The notes under the pieces: generated by a model | Told to the model about the DNA's origin: nothing | The model's input: only the letters and a program-made list of their open reading frames with translations | The model's database searches: none | In this document: positions 35,403 through 44,425 of the stretch, piece by piece | Numbering within the stretch: the first letter of the stretch is position 1 | Layout of the letters: each line of letters opens with the position of its first letter | Made by a program: the position numbers and the translations under genes | Source: UBA4742 sp037138595 | GTDB lineage: Bacteria > Actinomycetota > Acidimicrobiia > Acidimicrobiales > Acidimicrobilacustridaceae | Reading direction: 5' to 3' | DNA: 64,000 nt | Assembly: GCA_037138595.1 (NCBI GenBank) | Contig: JBAXIB010000005.1 | Location: 1 to 64,000, forward strand

Positions 35403-37406
35403 GTGACTGATGCCGAGCTGTCGGAATCGCCGGCCAACGGCACAGACCAATCGCCGTCACGCCGAGCCTCATCGCCGGCGACAGCGAACGATCGGCGAAT
35501 CGATTCCAATGTCCGCTCGGCGCTCGCTCATGTAACCGCAGCTCTTCCAGCGGGCGAGGATCGGCCTGGACAAGTCGACATGGCCATCGCTGTTGGTCGA
35601 GCCATCACCGACCGGCGACCGTTGATCGTTCAGGCGGGAACCGGTACCGGCAAGTCGCTTGCCTACCTCGTGCCCGCCATAGTGAGCGGAGTCAAAGTGG
35701 TGATTGCCACCGCGACCAAGGCGCTCCAAGACCAGCTCGCCGGGAAAGATCTGCCGTTCCTTGCCGAGCACCTCGACCGCCCGTTCGAATTCGCAGTGCT
35801 GAAAGGTCGGTCGAATTACCTTTGCATGCAACGCGTCCATGAATCGGTGACGAGCAATGCGCAACTCACCCTCGACGGAACCAACGACCGCGAAGTCAGC
35901 GATGAAGTTCGCACGCTCGCCGAATGGGCGGATGAAACTGCGACAGGCGACCGAGCCGAGCTTGTTGCGGAGCCATCTCATCAAGCGTGGGCCGCGGTAA
36001 GCGTTGGCCCGCGGGAGTGTCCAGGAGCAAACAACTGCCCCAGCGGCGGTGTGTGTTTCGCTGAACGAGCGCGCGCTACCGCAGCCGAAGCCGACGTTGT
36101 TGTCGTGAACACCCATCTGTATGGTCTCAGCCTTGAAGCCGGAGGCGCCTTTCTCCCCGAACACGACGTCGTGGTTATCGACGAGGCACACCAATTCGAA
36201 GATGTGATCTCTGCAACCTTCGGGCTCGACCTCACCGGCGGACGCTTCGCCACCGTGAGCCGCATTGCGCAAACCATCATCGCGGACCCCAAGATTGCCG
36301 CTGACCTCGAAGCAGCCGGGCAACGGGTCGGCGACGCGCTCTCCGCGCTTGTGGGCCGACGACTCCGCAACACGATGGACCCAGACCTAGCCGATGCAAT
36401 TCTCGACGGTCGCAGTCGCGTCGAAGTGTTGTTGACGATGCTTCGCACCGTTCCTGATGAAGGTCCAGGCGATGTTGGAGCGCGCAAGCAGCGTGCCCTC
36501 AAAGCCGCTAGCACCCTCGCTGATGACCTTGACTCAATTGGCGCCATTCCGACTTCACATGTCGCCTGGATCGAAGGCTCAGCCGATAATCCCGTCCTTC
36601 GTGTTGCTCCAATTGACGTGGCGGAGGTGTTACGCACTGCCCTTTGGGATGGCCCAACCGCGATTCTGACGAGTGCAACAATTTCGCCATCGCTTGGCCA
36701 GCAGCTCGGCCTGACGGACGGCACGTTCGACCAGCTAGACGTCGGGAGCCCGTTTGACTATCACTCGAATGCGCTGCTCTATTGCGCGGCTCACTTGCCT
36801 GATCCTCGTTCGGCCGATTTCGATGAACAACTCCATCGAGAGATCGAAGCATTGATCGTGGCTGCAGGCGGACGAACTCTTGCATTGTTCACGAGCTATC
36901 GAGCAATGAACGCGGCTGCTGACGCGCTACGAAATCGGTTGCCGTGGACAGTGCTCACCCAAAACGACTTGCCGAAACCGGCGTTAATCGCGAAGTTCGC
37001 CGCCGAAGAAACAACTTCGCTTTTTGCAACCATGGGTTTTTGGCAGGGAATCGACGTTCCCGGCCCATCGCTGAGCTTGGTGACCATCGACCGACTTCCT
37101 TTTCCACGACCCGACGATCCGCTCTTGCAAGCCCGTCGCGAACGGGCCCGAGCCGACGCGTTTCGGACCATTGACCTTCCTCGTGCCGCCACGATGTTGG
37201 CCCAAGGTGCCGGCCGCTTAATCCGCACGGCAACCGATCGCGGCGTCATCGCCGTCCTTGACCCCCGCATGGCAACGAGCGCGAACTACCGGTGGGACAT
37301 GGTGTCGGCGCTGCCAGTAATGCCGCGAACTCGCGAACTCGAAGTAGCTGAATCATTTCTTCGAACGATTCGCGACGGTGGCGAAGCGTCTACGAACACG
37401 CGGTGA
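35403..37406 (+). CDS. dinG: DinG/XPD-family ATP-dependent DNA helicase
   Basis: A 667-residue superfamily 2 helicase. Walker A AGTGTGKS is at 78-85, the DEAH box at 260-263, and motif VI (QGAGRLIRTATDRG) near the C terminus. Four Cys (141, 206, 212, 218) in the Fe-S domain position suggest an iron-sulfur cluster. DinG unwinds DNA 5' to 3' and resolves R-loops or forks during repair. It starts with GTG at 35403. It lies on the opposite strand between era and uppS, which are usually neighbours in actinobacterial core operons. Confidence 0.95.
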   Translation: MTDAELSESPANGTDQSPSRRASSPATANDRRIDSNVRSALAHVTAALPAGEDRPGQVDMAIAVGRAITDRRPLIVQAGTGTGKSLAYLVPAIVSGVKVVIATATKALQDQLAGKDLPFLAEHLDRPFEFAVLKGRSNYLCMQRVHESVTSNAQLTLDGTNDREVSDEVRTLAEWADETATGDRAELVAEPSHQAWAAVSVGPRECPGANNCPSGGVCFAERARATAAEADVVVVNTHLYGLSLEAGGAFLPEHDVVVIDEAHQFEDVISATFGLDLTGGRFATVSRIAQTIIADPKIAADLEAAGQRVGDALSALVGRRLRNTMDPDLADAILDGRSRVEVLLTMLRTVPDEGPGDVGARKQRALKAASTLADDLDSIGAIPTSHVAWIEGSADNPVLRVAPIDVAEVLRTALWDGPTAILTSATISPSLGQQLGLTDGTFDQLDVGSPFDYHSNALLYCAAHLPDPRSADFDEQLHREIEALIVAAGGRTLALFTSYRAMNAAADALRNRLPWTVLTQNDLPKPALIAKFAAEETTSLFATMGFWQGIDVPGPSLSLVTIDRLPFPRPDDPLLQARRERARADAFRTIDLPRAATMLAQGAGRLIRTATDRGVIAVLDPRMATSANYRWDMVSALPVMPRTRELEVAESFLRTIRDGGEASTNTR

Positions 37407-37424
37407 TCAGCTTGTTGCGAGGTG

Positions 37425-38267
37425 TCAGTAGCCAAGCCGTTCAAGCGCGTGGGCTTGACGCTGCCAATCTTTGTCAACTTTGACGAAGAGTTCGATAAAT
37501 GCTCCAGGTGGGAGCTGTGCGCGAACTGCAATCCCCACCGCTTTGAGCACTGCGCCCTTCTTCCCGATCACGATTCCTTTTTGTGAGTCGCGTTCAACCA
37601 AGATTTCGCATCGGATGCGTGGCCATTCCCACTCGGTCACCCGAGTTGCAATTGAATGTGGGAGTTCCTCACGAGTGATCGCCAAGAGCTGCTCACGAAC
37701 AAGCTCCGCAACCCAAAACGCTTCAGGGACATCAGTAACCATGTCGTCCGGGTAGTACTGCGGGCCTTGGGGCATACGCCCAAGGAGGTGAGTAACAAGT
37801 TCGCCGACCCCGTCACCAGTCTGAGCCGAGAGCGGAAAGTACTCCTGCAGATCAAGTTGCTCAGCAGCCTTTGCCAGTTGCTTAAGCACTTGATCGGGCG
37901 AAGCAAGGTCGACCTTGTTCACCACCACAACTGCGTTCCGAGGAACCCGCGACGCAACGAATCGATCGCCGGGACCGATCGGAGCCGTCGCGTCAACGAC
38001 CAAACACACAACATCAACATCGCTGATGGCACCGGTCGCAGTCGTGTTGAGTCGCTCCCCCATCAACGATTTCGGCTTGTGAATTCCAGGGGTATCAACA
38101 AAAACAATTTGCGCATCGGCCCGATTCAGTACGCCGCGAACCTGCGTACGAGTTGTCTGGGGCTTGTCCGAAACGATGCTGACTTTGGTACCAAGAATCT
38201 TGTTGAGCAACGTTGACTTTCCCACGTTTGGGCGGCCAACAATTGTGACAAAACCGGTTCTCATCAT
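37425..38267 (-). CDS. era: GTPase Era
   Basis: A 280-residue GTPase with G1 GRPNVGKST (about 11-19), G3 DTPGIHKP and G4 NKVD, followed by a C-terminal KH domain with GIVIGKKGAVLKAVG. Era binds 16S rRNA near its 3' end and assists 30S maturation. Its start overlaps the stop of the upstream CNNM/CorC gene (ATGA), so the two are translationally coupled. Confidence 0.97.
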   Translation of the reverse strand: MMRTGFVTIVGRPNVGKSTLLNKILGTKVSIVSDKPQTTRTQVRGVLNRADAQIVFVDTPGIHKPKSLMGERLNTTATGAISDVDVVCLVVDATAPIGPGDRFVASRVPRNAVVVVNKVDLASPDQVLKQLAKAAEQLDLQEYFPLSAQTGDGVGELVTHLLGRMPQGPQYYPDDMVTDVPEAFWVAELVREQLLAITREELPHSIATRVTEWEWPRIRCEILVERDSQKGIVIGKKGAVLKAVGIAVRAQLPPGAFIELFVKVDKDWQRQAHALERLGY

Positions 38268-39616
38268 GACTCAATCCGCGAGGGGGGTGCTTCAGTTAGC
38301 GGCGTAATCAAGACTCGGCCAATTCGCCGTCGCGCCATTCGTTCTGCAGTCAACAGCAGATCACCGCACAAAACGTGTTCACCTTCGACAGGGACATGGC
38401 CCAACAGATGCAATAACAGTCCGCCGATTGTGTCCCAATCACCTTCGGGTAGGTCGACCTCAAGAAGTTCGTCGACTTCATCAACCGGCATCGCGGCTGA
38501 GACGCGCAGGCCACCACCTTCGAGGTGTTCGATAATGGCTTCCTCGAAGTCGTATTCATCAAGGATCTCGCCGACTAATTCTTCAAGGAGGTCCTCAAGC
38601 GTCACGATGCCCGCGGTGCCGCCGTATTCGTCGACAACGATCGCCATATGGACTCGCTCGGCCTGCATCTCAGGCAGCAGGTCGGCGACGCGTTTGGTTT
38701 CGGGAACAAATTTCGCGGAGCGCATCAGTTCGGCAACGACACCGTCTCCATGACCATCTCGTTCTGCTCGCATAAGGTCTTTCGCGTAGACAATCCCAAT
38801 TACGTCATCGATTCCTTCACCAAAAATTGGTACCCGGCTAAAGCCGTTGAGGATCATGACTTCCATAGCATCGTGCACCTGGACCTGTCCGGCGACCGTC
38901 ACCATGTCGGGTCGCGGTTGCATCACCTCGCGAACGATCGTGTCACCAAACTCGATGATTTGGGCGATGAGGTTGCGTTCCTTTTCTTCGATGACATCTT
39001 CCTCGACCGCCACATCGGCCAGCGCCATAAGTTCCTCTTCCGATACGAACGGCCCCTGCTTCAGCCCTTTTCCCGGCAGGATGACGTTCGCCGCTCCGAT
39101 CAGTCCACGGGAAAGCATTTTGATCGGCCAGAACCTCACCAAGATCATCACCGGCCCCGAAGCAAGGAGCGCGGCACGTTCAGGATGCTGAATCGCCCAG
39201 GTTTTCGGAGCAGCCTCAGCAATCACAAACACGATCACAATCTCAAGCGCAACTGCTATCGCTACGCCCCATCCACCAAACCAACTCTCGGCAAGCACCG
39301 CAACAAGTGCCGCTTGGATCAACAGGCATCCCAGAACGGTCAGCAATATCAAGTTGAGAAACTGGTCAGGGTGTTCGACTAACCACACCAGTCGATCTGC
39401 GCCTGATCGTCCATCGGCCGCGAGCGCTACCGCTTTGCTGCGGGTCATCCGATTAAGAGCAGTCTCGGCGAGCGCTAAAAACATTGCGACAACCAACAGC
39501 ACCACGATCGCCACGATCGCCACAACATTGAGCGTCGTAACCGCGCCGAACGCCACGAGATTCGTGCTCGCTAGGTAATTGCCGACGTGCATTGTTGCTA
39601 GTTCCGTCATGTCCAT
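38264..39616 (-). CDS. CNNM/CorC-family membrane protein with CBS pair
   Basis: A 450-residue protein with an N-terminal DUF21 membrane domain (about four helices, residues 25-160), two CBS domains (about 210-330, including VMQPRPDMVTV) and a C-terminal CorC/HlyC transporter-associated domain. Relatives mediate magnesium or cobalt efflux or protect against them; ATP can bind the CBS pair. The ybeY stop overlaps the start of this gene by 10 nt, and era overlaps its end by 4 nt, so it belongs to the phoH-ybeY-corC-era operon. Confidence 0.93.
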   Translation of the reverse strand: MDMTELATMHVGNYLASTNLVAFGAVTTLNVVAIVAIVVLLVVAMFLALAETALNRMTRSKAVALAADGRSGADRLVWLVEHPDQFLNLILLTVLGCLLIQAALVAVLAESWFGGWGVAIAVALEIVIVFVIAEAAPKTWAIQHPERAALLASGPVMILVRFWPIKMLSRGLIGAANVILPGKGLKQGPFVSEEELMALADVAVEEDVIEEKERNLIAQIIEFGDTIVREVMQPRPDMVTVAGQVQVHDAMEVMILNGFSRVPIFGEGIDDVIGIVYAKDLMRAERDGHGDGVVAELMRSAKFVPETKRVADLLPEMQAERVHMAIVVDEYGGTAGIVTLEDLLEELVGEILDEYDFEEAIIEHLEGGGLRVSAAMPVDEVDELLEVDLPEGDWDTIGGLLLHLLGHVPVEGEHVLCGDLLLTAERMARRRIGRVLITPLTEAPPSRIES

Positions 39617-40182
39617 GGGTCACGGTGCATTGTGCCGTAGAACTCCGCGAGCAATGCACGCTCCCGCCCTTGCATAGCGACGCGTTCATCATCGGATTCG
39701 TGATCCATTCCGAGTAAGTGCAAAATCCCATGGACCACCAAAAGCGCAAGTTCGTCATCGAGCACGCCGGCATGCAGCGGCGCATTTTCAGCTGCGACGT
39801 CTGGACAAATAATCACATCGCCGAGCAACATCGGAACATCATCAAGGTCGGGCATTCGTCGATCCGGACCGGGTCCTGCGTCGTCAGGCCACCGTCCACT
39901 CGGCGCAAGTTCGCCGTCAATCGGAAACGATAAGACATCGGTAGGCCCGTCGACGCCAAGAAAGTCACCATTGAGCGTCGCGATGGTTTCACGGTCAACA
40001 AAGAGAAGTGAAAGTTCAGCTTCGCCTTCGATACCTTCGGCCCGAAGGACATCTTCGGCGAGGCCACCCCAGCGCGGAACGTCAACCGGCTGATCTCGCT
40101 GCTCGTCGGCCACGAAAACAGTAACAACACCCTCACCGGCACCGCGGCGCCGAGGAGACGCCCGCGGCGGACGCAAGGTCAT
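39607..40182 (-). CDS. ybeY: Endoribonuclease YbeY
   Basis: A 191-residue metalloprotein. The zinc motif H-G-I-L-H-L-L-G-M-D-H near residue 145 is intact, and the TDVLSFPID segment is typical. YbeY matures the 3' end of 16S rRNA and takes part in ribosome quality control. The ATG at 40182 overlaps the phoH stop (ATGA); a later GTG is possible because the first 18 residues are Pro/Arg-rich and not conserved in the family. Confidence 0.95.
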   Translation of the reverse strand: MTLRPPRASPRRRGAGEGVVTVFVADEQRDQPVDVPRWGGLAEDVLRAEGIEGEAELSLLFVDRETIATLNGDFLGVDGPTDVLSFPIDGELAPSGRWPDDAGPGPDRRMPDLDDVPMLLGDVIICPDVAAENAPLHAGVLDDELALLVVHGILHLLGMDHESDDERVAMQGRERALLAEFYGTMHRDPWT

Positions 40183-41159
40183 GCAGTCTCCGGAATTACC
40201 GGCGTAGCCACCGAAGCATCCGCAGCGCGTTCGTATGCATTCACGATGTCTTGCACAATACGATGACGCACCACATCGGTGCTCGTCAGGTGCACGAATG
40301 CCAGCCCGTCGATTCCGCCAAGGACCGGCTCGAGACCGGGCAGGCTGCTACGACCACCAGCAACGTCGACCTGGGTGGTGTCGCCGGTGATGACGGCCTT
40401 GGAACCAAACCCGATGCGGGTGAGGAACATCTTCATCTGTTCCGGAGTCGAGTTCTGTGCCTCGTCAAGGATGATGAAACTGTTGTTGAGCGTGCGGCCG
40501 CGCATGAAGGCGAGTGGCGCGACTTCAACCGAACCTCGATCGAGCATGCGTTGCGCGCCTTCGGCTTCAACCATGTCATAGAGCGCGTCATACAACGGTC
40601 GCAGGTATGGGTCGACTTTGGCCATCAGGTCGCCCGGAAGAAACCCGAGACGTTCGCCAGCCTCGACTGCGGGACGAGTGAGAATAATGCGTTCAACTTC
40701 TTTTGACTGCAGCGCTTGAACAGCCATTGCTACCGCCAGCCAACTTTTGCCCGTGCCGGCTGGCCCGAGTCCGAACGTAATGACGTTGTTGCGAATGGCG
40801 TCGACGTAGCGCTTCTGACCACTCGACTTCGGACGCACCGTTCGTCCTCGCGACGACCGCAACACCTCAGAGGTCAGTACTTCCGATGGCGACTCATCAG
40901 CCTTGACCATGTCGATCGTGCGCCGGATCACTGCTGGCTCGAGCGCATGACCTTGTTGCAACAACACCACCAGTTCCTGAAACAGACGTCCTACGCGTTC
41001 AGCATTTTCGCCGTCGACGGTAATTTCGTTTCCCCGAACGTGCACCGTGCTGCCGGAAAAGGCTTTCTCGATCAATCGGAGCAGTTCATCGCGTTGGCCC
41101 AGTAACCCAGTCATCAAGTGATTGCCAGGTACGTTGACCTTGACCTGCGTTGTCGCCAT
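40179..41159 (-). CDS. PhoH-like ATPase
   Basis: A 326-residue PhoH-family protein. A small N-terminal domain (about 1-110) is followed by the P-loop ATPase core with GPAGTGKSWLAVAMAV and Walker B IILDEAQN. PhoH2/PhoL proteins of this type are encoded next to ybeY and are thought to act with it on RNA. It is the first gene of the phoH-ybeY-corC-era unit. Confidence 0.94.
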   Translation of the reverse strand: MATTQVKVNVPGNHLMTGLLGQRDELLRLIEKAFSGSTVHVRGNEITVDGENAERVGRLFQELVVLLQQGHALEPAVIRRTIDMVKADESPSEVLTSEVLRSSRGRTVRPKSSGQKRYVDAIRNNVITFGLGPAGTGKSWLAVAMAVQALQSKEVERIILTRPAVEAGERLGFLPGDLMAKVDPYLRPLYDALYDMVEAEGAQRMLDRGSVEVAPLAFMRGRTLNNSFIILDEAQNSTPEQMKMFLTRIGFGSKAVITGDTTQVDVAGGRSSLPGLEPVLGGIDGLAFVHLTSTDVVRHRIVQDIVNAYERAADASVATPVIPETA

Positions 41160-41285
41160 CAGCCTTCAGCTGCCCTCAACTACTCGTGAATGATCGGATC
41201 CAGCCCTCAGCGTAGTGAATGCCTCGCCCCGCGAGGCAAGCAGCCCCCTCGCGACCCGATACGCGACGGCTCTACGATCAATGGC

Positions 41286-41903
41286 ATGCCCGATGGACCT
41301 CAATTCCAGCCTGATTCTGACCTGACCGATAATGGCCCCGATGACCTCGCGCTTGACCAAGCACTCGACGGCCTCAATCAGTGGCTCGCTGAATCGCAGG
41401 TCGATGCGGCTATCGCCGAGCGACGCCGGGCGTCGTGGATGCAACGACAAGACGAAGAGGAATCCACGTTTCTTGGCGCGTTGATCGACCAGGTCGAGCA
41501 AGGCCATCCCGTTGCCATAGGTGTATCGACGGGGCGAAAGCACCACGGCGTTTTGCAGAGCATTGGAAAAGACGTCATCGCGATGCAATCAAAAGACGGG
41601 AGGCAGCTATTTGTGGCTCTCGAAGCAATCATTTCCCTTCGCGGACAAGGCCGCGAACCGCTCGCGAGTATCGCCTTAGCCAACGGACCGAGACTGGTAG
41701 TTGGTTACGACACGATGCGATCGCGACTGGCAGATCTCGCGGGCGTGGGCACGATCGTCGCCCTATCTGATCCCAACGGTGATGTCATCAGTGGTGAGAT
41801 CATCAGCGTTGGGCGCGACGTCGTCGCGCTCCGTGTTGCTGATACATCGGTTACCTATGTTGCGCTTGGTTCAGTGACTGAAGTCGCGGTGGTCTCGGGG
41901 TAA
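41286..41903 (+). CDS. Hypothetical protein with two Sm-like beta repeats
   Basis: A 205-residue protein with an acidic disordered N terminus, a helical segment (residues about 25-65) and two copies of a 40-45-residue beta motif. The first reads GVLQSIGKDVIAMQ then LFVALEAIISLR; the second reads GEIISVGRDVVALR then TYVALGSVTEVAV. The G-x-(I/L)-x-x-(I/V)-G-x-D-V-(I/V)-A core resembles LSm/Hfq-type strands, suggesting an internal duplication of an Sm-like fold. No signal or membrane segment. It overlaps the convergent HTH gene by 49 nt. The function is unknown. Confidence 0.75.
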   Translation: MPDGPQFQPDSDLTDNGPDDLALDQALDGLNQWLAESQVDAAIAERRRASWMQRQDEEESTFLGALIDQVEQGHPVAIGVSTGRKHHGVLQSIGKDVIAMQSKDGRQLFVALEAIISLRGQGREPLASIALANGPRLVVGYDTMRSRLADLAGVGTIVALSDPNGDVISGEIISVGRDVVALRVADTSVTYVALGSVTEVAVVSG

Positions 41904-42124
41904 AGGTGTTCGAGCGTCCCTGGTTCAATTCGGCACGCTTCAATGAACACATCTACGTCGGCAGCCTTCAACCGAATAACCCGTCCGAACCGATAGGCCG
42001 CAAGTTGGCCTTCGTCGATAAACCGGTAGAGCGTGCGCGGAGTTACGCCAAGACGTTCCGACGCCAACACCGTGCTGAGCCACTGGTTGTCATCGGCGCT
42101 TTCGGGAGCTTGCAGGTCACTCAT
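41855..42124 (-). CDS. Excisionase-type helix-turn-helix DNA-binding protein
   Basis: An 89-residue protein with a winged MerR/excisionase-like HTH: LASERLGVTPRTLYRFIDEGQL followed by AYRFGRVIRLKAADVDVFI. Small proteins of this type serve as developmental regulators (BldC-like) or phage excisionases; no integrase is nearby, so a regulator is more likely. It is divergent from the Tad pilus locus, with a CRP-like palindrome between them. Its 3' end overlaps the convergent Sm-like gene. Confidence 0.85.
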   Translation of the reverse strand: MSDLQAPESADDNQWLSTVLASERLGVTPRTLYRFIDEGQLAAYRFGRVIRLKAADVDVFIEACRIEPGTLEHLYPETTATSVTEPSAT

Positions 42125-42198
42125 AGATGCGACCCTATAGTTTTCGATACTTTTGCACCAGTTTCAGCCAACGCCAATTACTCTTAATGAGCAAATTA

Positions 42199-42214
42199 TG
42201 TGACAAATGTCACC
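42199..42214. promoter_or_regulatory. CRP/FNR-like palindrome upstream of Tad locus
   Basis: TGTGACAAATGTCACC contains the perfect 6-bp arms GTGACA and TGTCAC separated by AA, matching the TGTGA-N6-TCACA pattern of CRP-family sites at nine of ten positions. It lies about 72 nt before the cpaB-like start and about 75 nt before the divergently transcribed HTH gene, in an AT-rich stretch, a sensible place for a regulator of either gene. Confidence 0.5.
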
Positions 42215-42285
42215 TTGCATGAAGTGGTGGCTGGGTCCTACGTTGACCGACCAAGACGAACGCGGCTGGCGGAGCGGCGGATCTC

Positions 42286-43095
42286 GTGAACACCAGTGCA
42301 CCAACTACTTCGACCTCACTGAGGACGGCCAGCACGTCCGCGACCTCGAATCGCTGGCGACGACCCGACGCACGCGACGGGAAATCCCGCCACATCCTTC
42401 GACGCCCGGTCCTTCCATCGAGTCGAGCAATCTTTGGTGGCCTGTTGGTCGCGACATCAATTGTATTGGTTTTCTCACTCGCGTCCGGGGCGACACGCGG
42501 CCCCCGCAACCACCTCGTCGTAACGACGCGGCCGCTTGCCGTTGGTCACCGCATCGAACTCGGCGACGTCCGTGACGCAGTTGTTGATGTGCCGGACGAA
42601 CTTGCCAACCGAGTCTTCGTTGATCCTGCGTCACTCGTTGGCGCGGTCACTGTCGCTCCGTTCGCGAGCGACGAGATCGTTTCTCGTTCAGCCGTAGTCG
42701 ATCACCGCGAAACCATCGGCAGCTACGAGTTTTCGTTTCCCGTCGAACGCGAGCGCGCCGTTAACGGCCATCTGCAACCAGGCGAGTTCATCGACATCAT
42801 CTCGACTGAAGGAACAGGATCAACCGCCGAGACCAAATTCATTGCCCAGCATGTGCGACTTCTCGACACCGAAGAAGCAGGCAAAGCGACGATTGGGTCC
42901 ACAGGCAAAGTGGTCGTCACGGTTGCATTCGAACAAAACGGCGATGTGGTTGCCACCGCCCATGCCAGCCAGATTGCAGCCATCACTTTGGTTCGTTCAG
43001 CGAGTGAGTCAGCCGGTGATTCGTCAGTTGGCGCACCCGGCGATGGATCACAAACGGCATCCACCCCGGAAACAGTCGAGGAGGCACAACCGTGA
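42286..43095 (+). CDS. cpaB: CpaB/RcpC-like SAF-domain pilus assembly protein
   Basis: A 269-residue protein with a basic N terminus, one membrane helix (about 48-68) and an external SAF domain (VTTRPLAVGHRIELGDVRD) followed by a second beta domain. CpaB/RcpC proteins belong to Tad/Flp pilus systems and bind the cell wall or the secretin; here no secretin is present, as expected for a Gram-positive envelope. It starts with GTG and its stop overlaps the next start (GTGA). Confidence 0.85.
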   Translation: MNTSAPTTSTSLRTASTSATSNRWRRPDARDGKSRHILRRPVLPSSRAIFGGLLVATSIVLVFSLASGATRGPRNHLVVTTRPLAVGHRIELGDVRDAVVDVPDELANRVFVDPASLVGAVTVAPFASDEIVSRSAVVDHRETIGSYEFSFPVERERAVNGHLQPGEFIDIISTEGTGSTAETKFIAQHVRLLDTEEAGKATIGSTGKVVVTVAFEQNGDVVATAHASQIAAITLVRSASESAGDSSVGAPGDGSQTASTPETVEEAQP

Positions 43096-44414
43096 CCACC
43101 GAGCACTATCGAGTCGTCGGCCTCGCTCGACCGCGGGCCCGGTGGTTTCGTGATCTCAGCCGTTGGTCGACCAGCGCCGCACTTCCTATCGACTTCGTTA
43201 AGTGTGTTGCCCCGGAAGAACTCACGGCCCGACTGCGATCGGGTCGGGTGTTTTCAGCAGTCATTCTCGACGCTGCGTTACCCGGAATTGACCGCGACCT
43301 GATCGATGCCGCACGGGAGGCTGGCGCCGCCGTCATTATCGTGAGCGACGGGCACACACGACGTAATTGGGCCAGCTTGGGTGTCAATGCCGTGCTTCCT
43401 GACACCATTGACCGCTCGCTTTTGCTTGCCACGTTGGTTGATTGTGCTCACCCACTCGCCGGCCCCGAGTTCACCTTTGACCCGAGCCCCGAACCATCCG
43501 AGGCTGCACACCGCGGCCGACTCGTCGTTGTCACTGGACCCTCGGGTGGGGGCGCCTCAACGTTGGCGATTGCTGCGGCCCAAGGTTTGACCATCACCGA
43601 TTCAAACGGTGGGCAGGTGGTATTGGCTGATTTCGCGTTGCATGCCGATCAAGCTTTGCTGCACGACGCCGGTGACGTGATCCCGGGGGTGCAGGAACTT
43701 GTCGACGCCCACCGCAGTGGCATGCCAACCAGCGATGACATCCGGTCACTGACCTTCGCGGTTGAAGGCCGCGGTTACAACTTGCTGCTCGGTTTACGCC
43801 GCCATCGAGATTGGACGGTGCTGCGGCCGCGTGCGGTCCATGCCTCTTTGGACGGCCTCCTGCACGCGTTTCGCATCGTCATTGCCGACATTGAGCCCGA
43901 CTTCGAAGGTGACTCCGAAGTCGGGTCGACCGATGTTGAGGATCGCAACATGCTCGCTCGGTCAGCGGCCTTACGCGCCGATGTTGCTGTTGTCGTCGGA
44001 CCGCCAACCATCGTGGGCCTGCGCCGAATGATCATGACCATTGACGAATTACATCGCCTTGGGGTCGAGTCCCAACGGGTGCTGCCAGTGGTGACTCGTG
44101 CTCCGCGCCGCGGACGCGTTCGAGCCGAAATCGCCAGCGCTATAACCGAGCTAGGCCGCAGGTCAACTACCGACCTTGCAGTTCTTCCAGCACCGCTGTT
44201 CATTGCCGATCGTCGAGGGATCGACGATGTCGCGTATGCCGCGGGACCGTTACCACGCGCGTTGACTCACCCAATTACTGATGCCATCAGCGCTTGGTTG
44301 GATCGCGTGGCACCGAGGATGGCCGACTCAGTGAGCGACCCAAACCCGTTCGATGGAGTCGAGGTAAAACCGGGAACGCTCGGCTCCTGGAGCGCCCACG
44401 AGGCAAACGGATGA
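43092..44414 (+). CDS. TadZ/CpaE-like pilus localisation ATPase homologue
   Basis: A 440-residue protein with an N-terminal receiver-like domain (about 1-125, strands such as FSAVILDAALPGIDRD) and a C-terminal MinD/ParA-like domain. The P-loop region reads VVTGPSGGGASTLAIA, lacking both lysines of the deviant Walker A (KGGxGKT), so ATP hydrolysis may be lost; TadZ proteins are known for atypical P-loops. TadZ localises the Tad machinery to sites in the cell. It starts with GTG overlapping the cpaB-like stop. Confidence 0.8.
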   Translation: MTTEHYRVVGLARPRARWFRDLSRWSTSAALPIDFVKCVAPEELTARLRSGRVFSAVILDAALPGIDRDLIDAAREAGAAVIIVSDGHTRRNWASLGVNAVLPDTIDRSLLLATLVDCAHPLAGPEFTFDPSPEPSEAAHRGRLVVVTGPSGGGASTLAIAAAQGLTITDSNGGQVVLADFALHADQALLHDAGDVIPGVQELVDAHRSGMPTSDDIRSLTFAVEGRGYNLLLGLRRHRDWTVLRPRAVHASLDGLLHAFRIVIADIEPDFEGDSEVGSTDVEDRNMLARSAALRADVAVVVGPPTIVGLRRMIMTIDELHRLGVESQRVLPVVTRAPRRGRVRAEIASAITELGRRSTTDLAVLPAPLFIADRRGIDDVAYAAGPLPRALTHPITDAISAWLDRVAPRMADSVSDPNPFDGVEVKPGTLGSWSAHEANG

Positions 44415-44425
44415 CCGCCCGGGAT

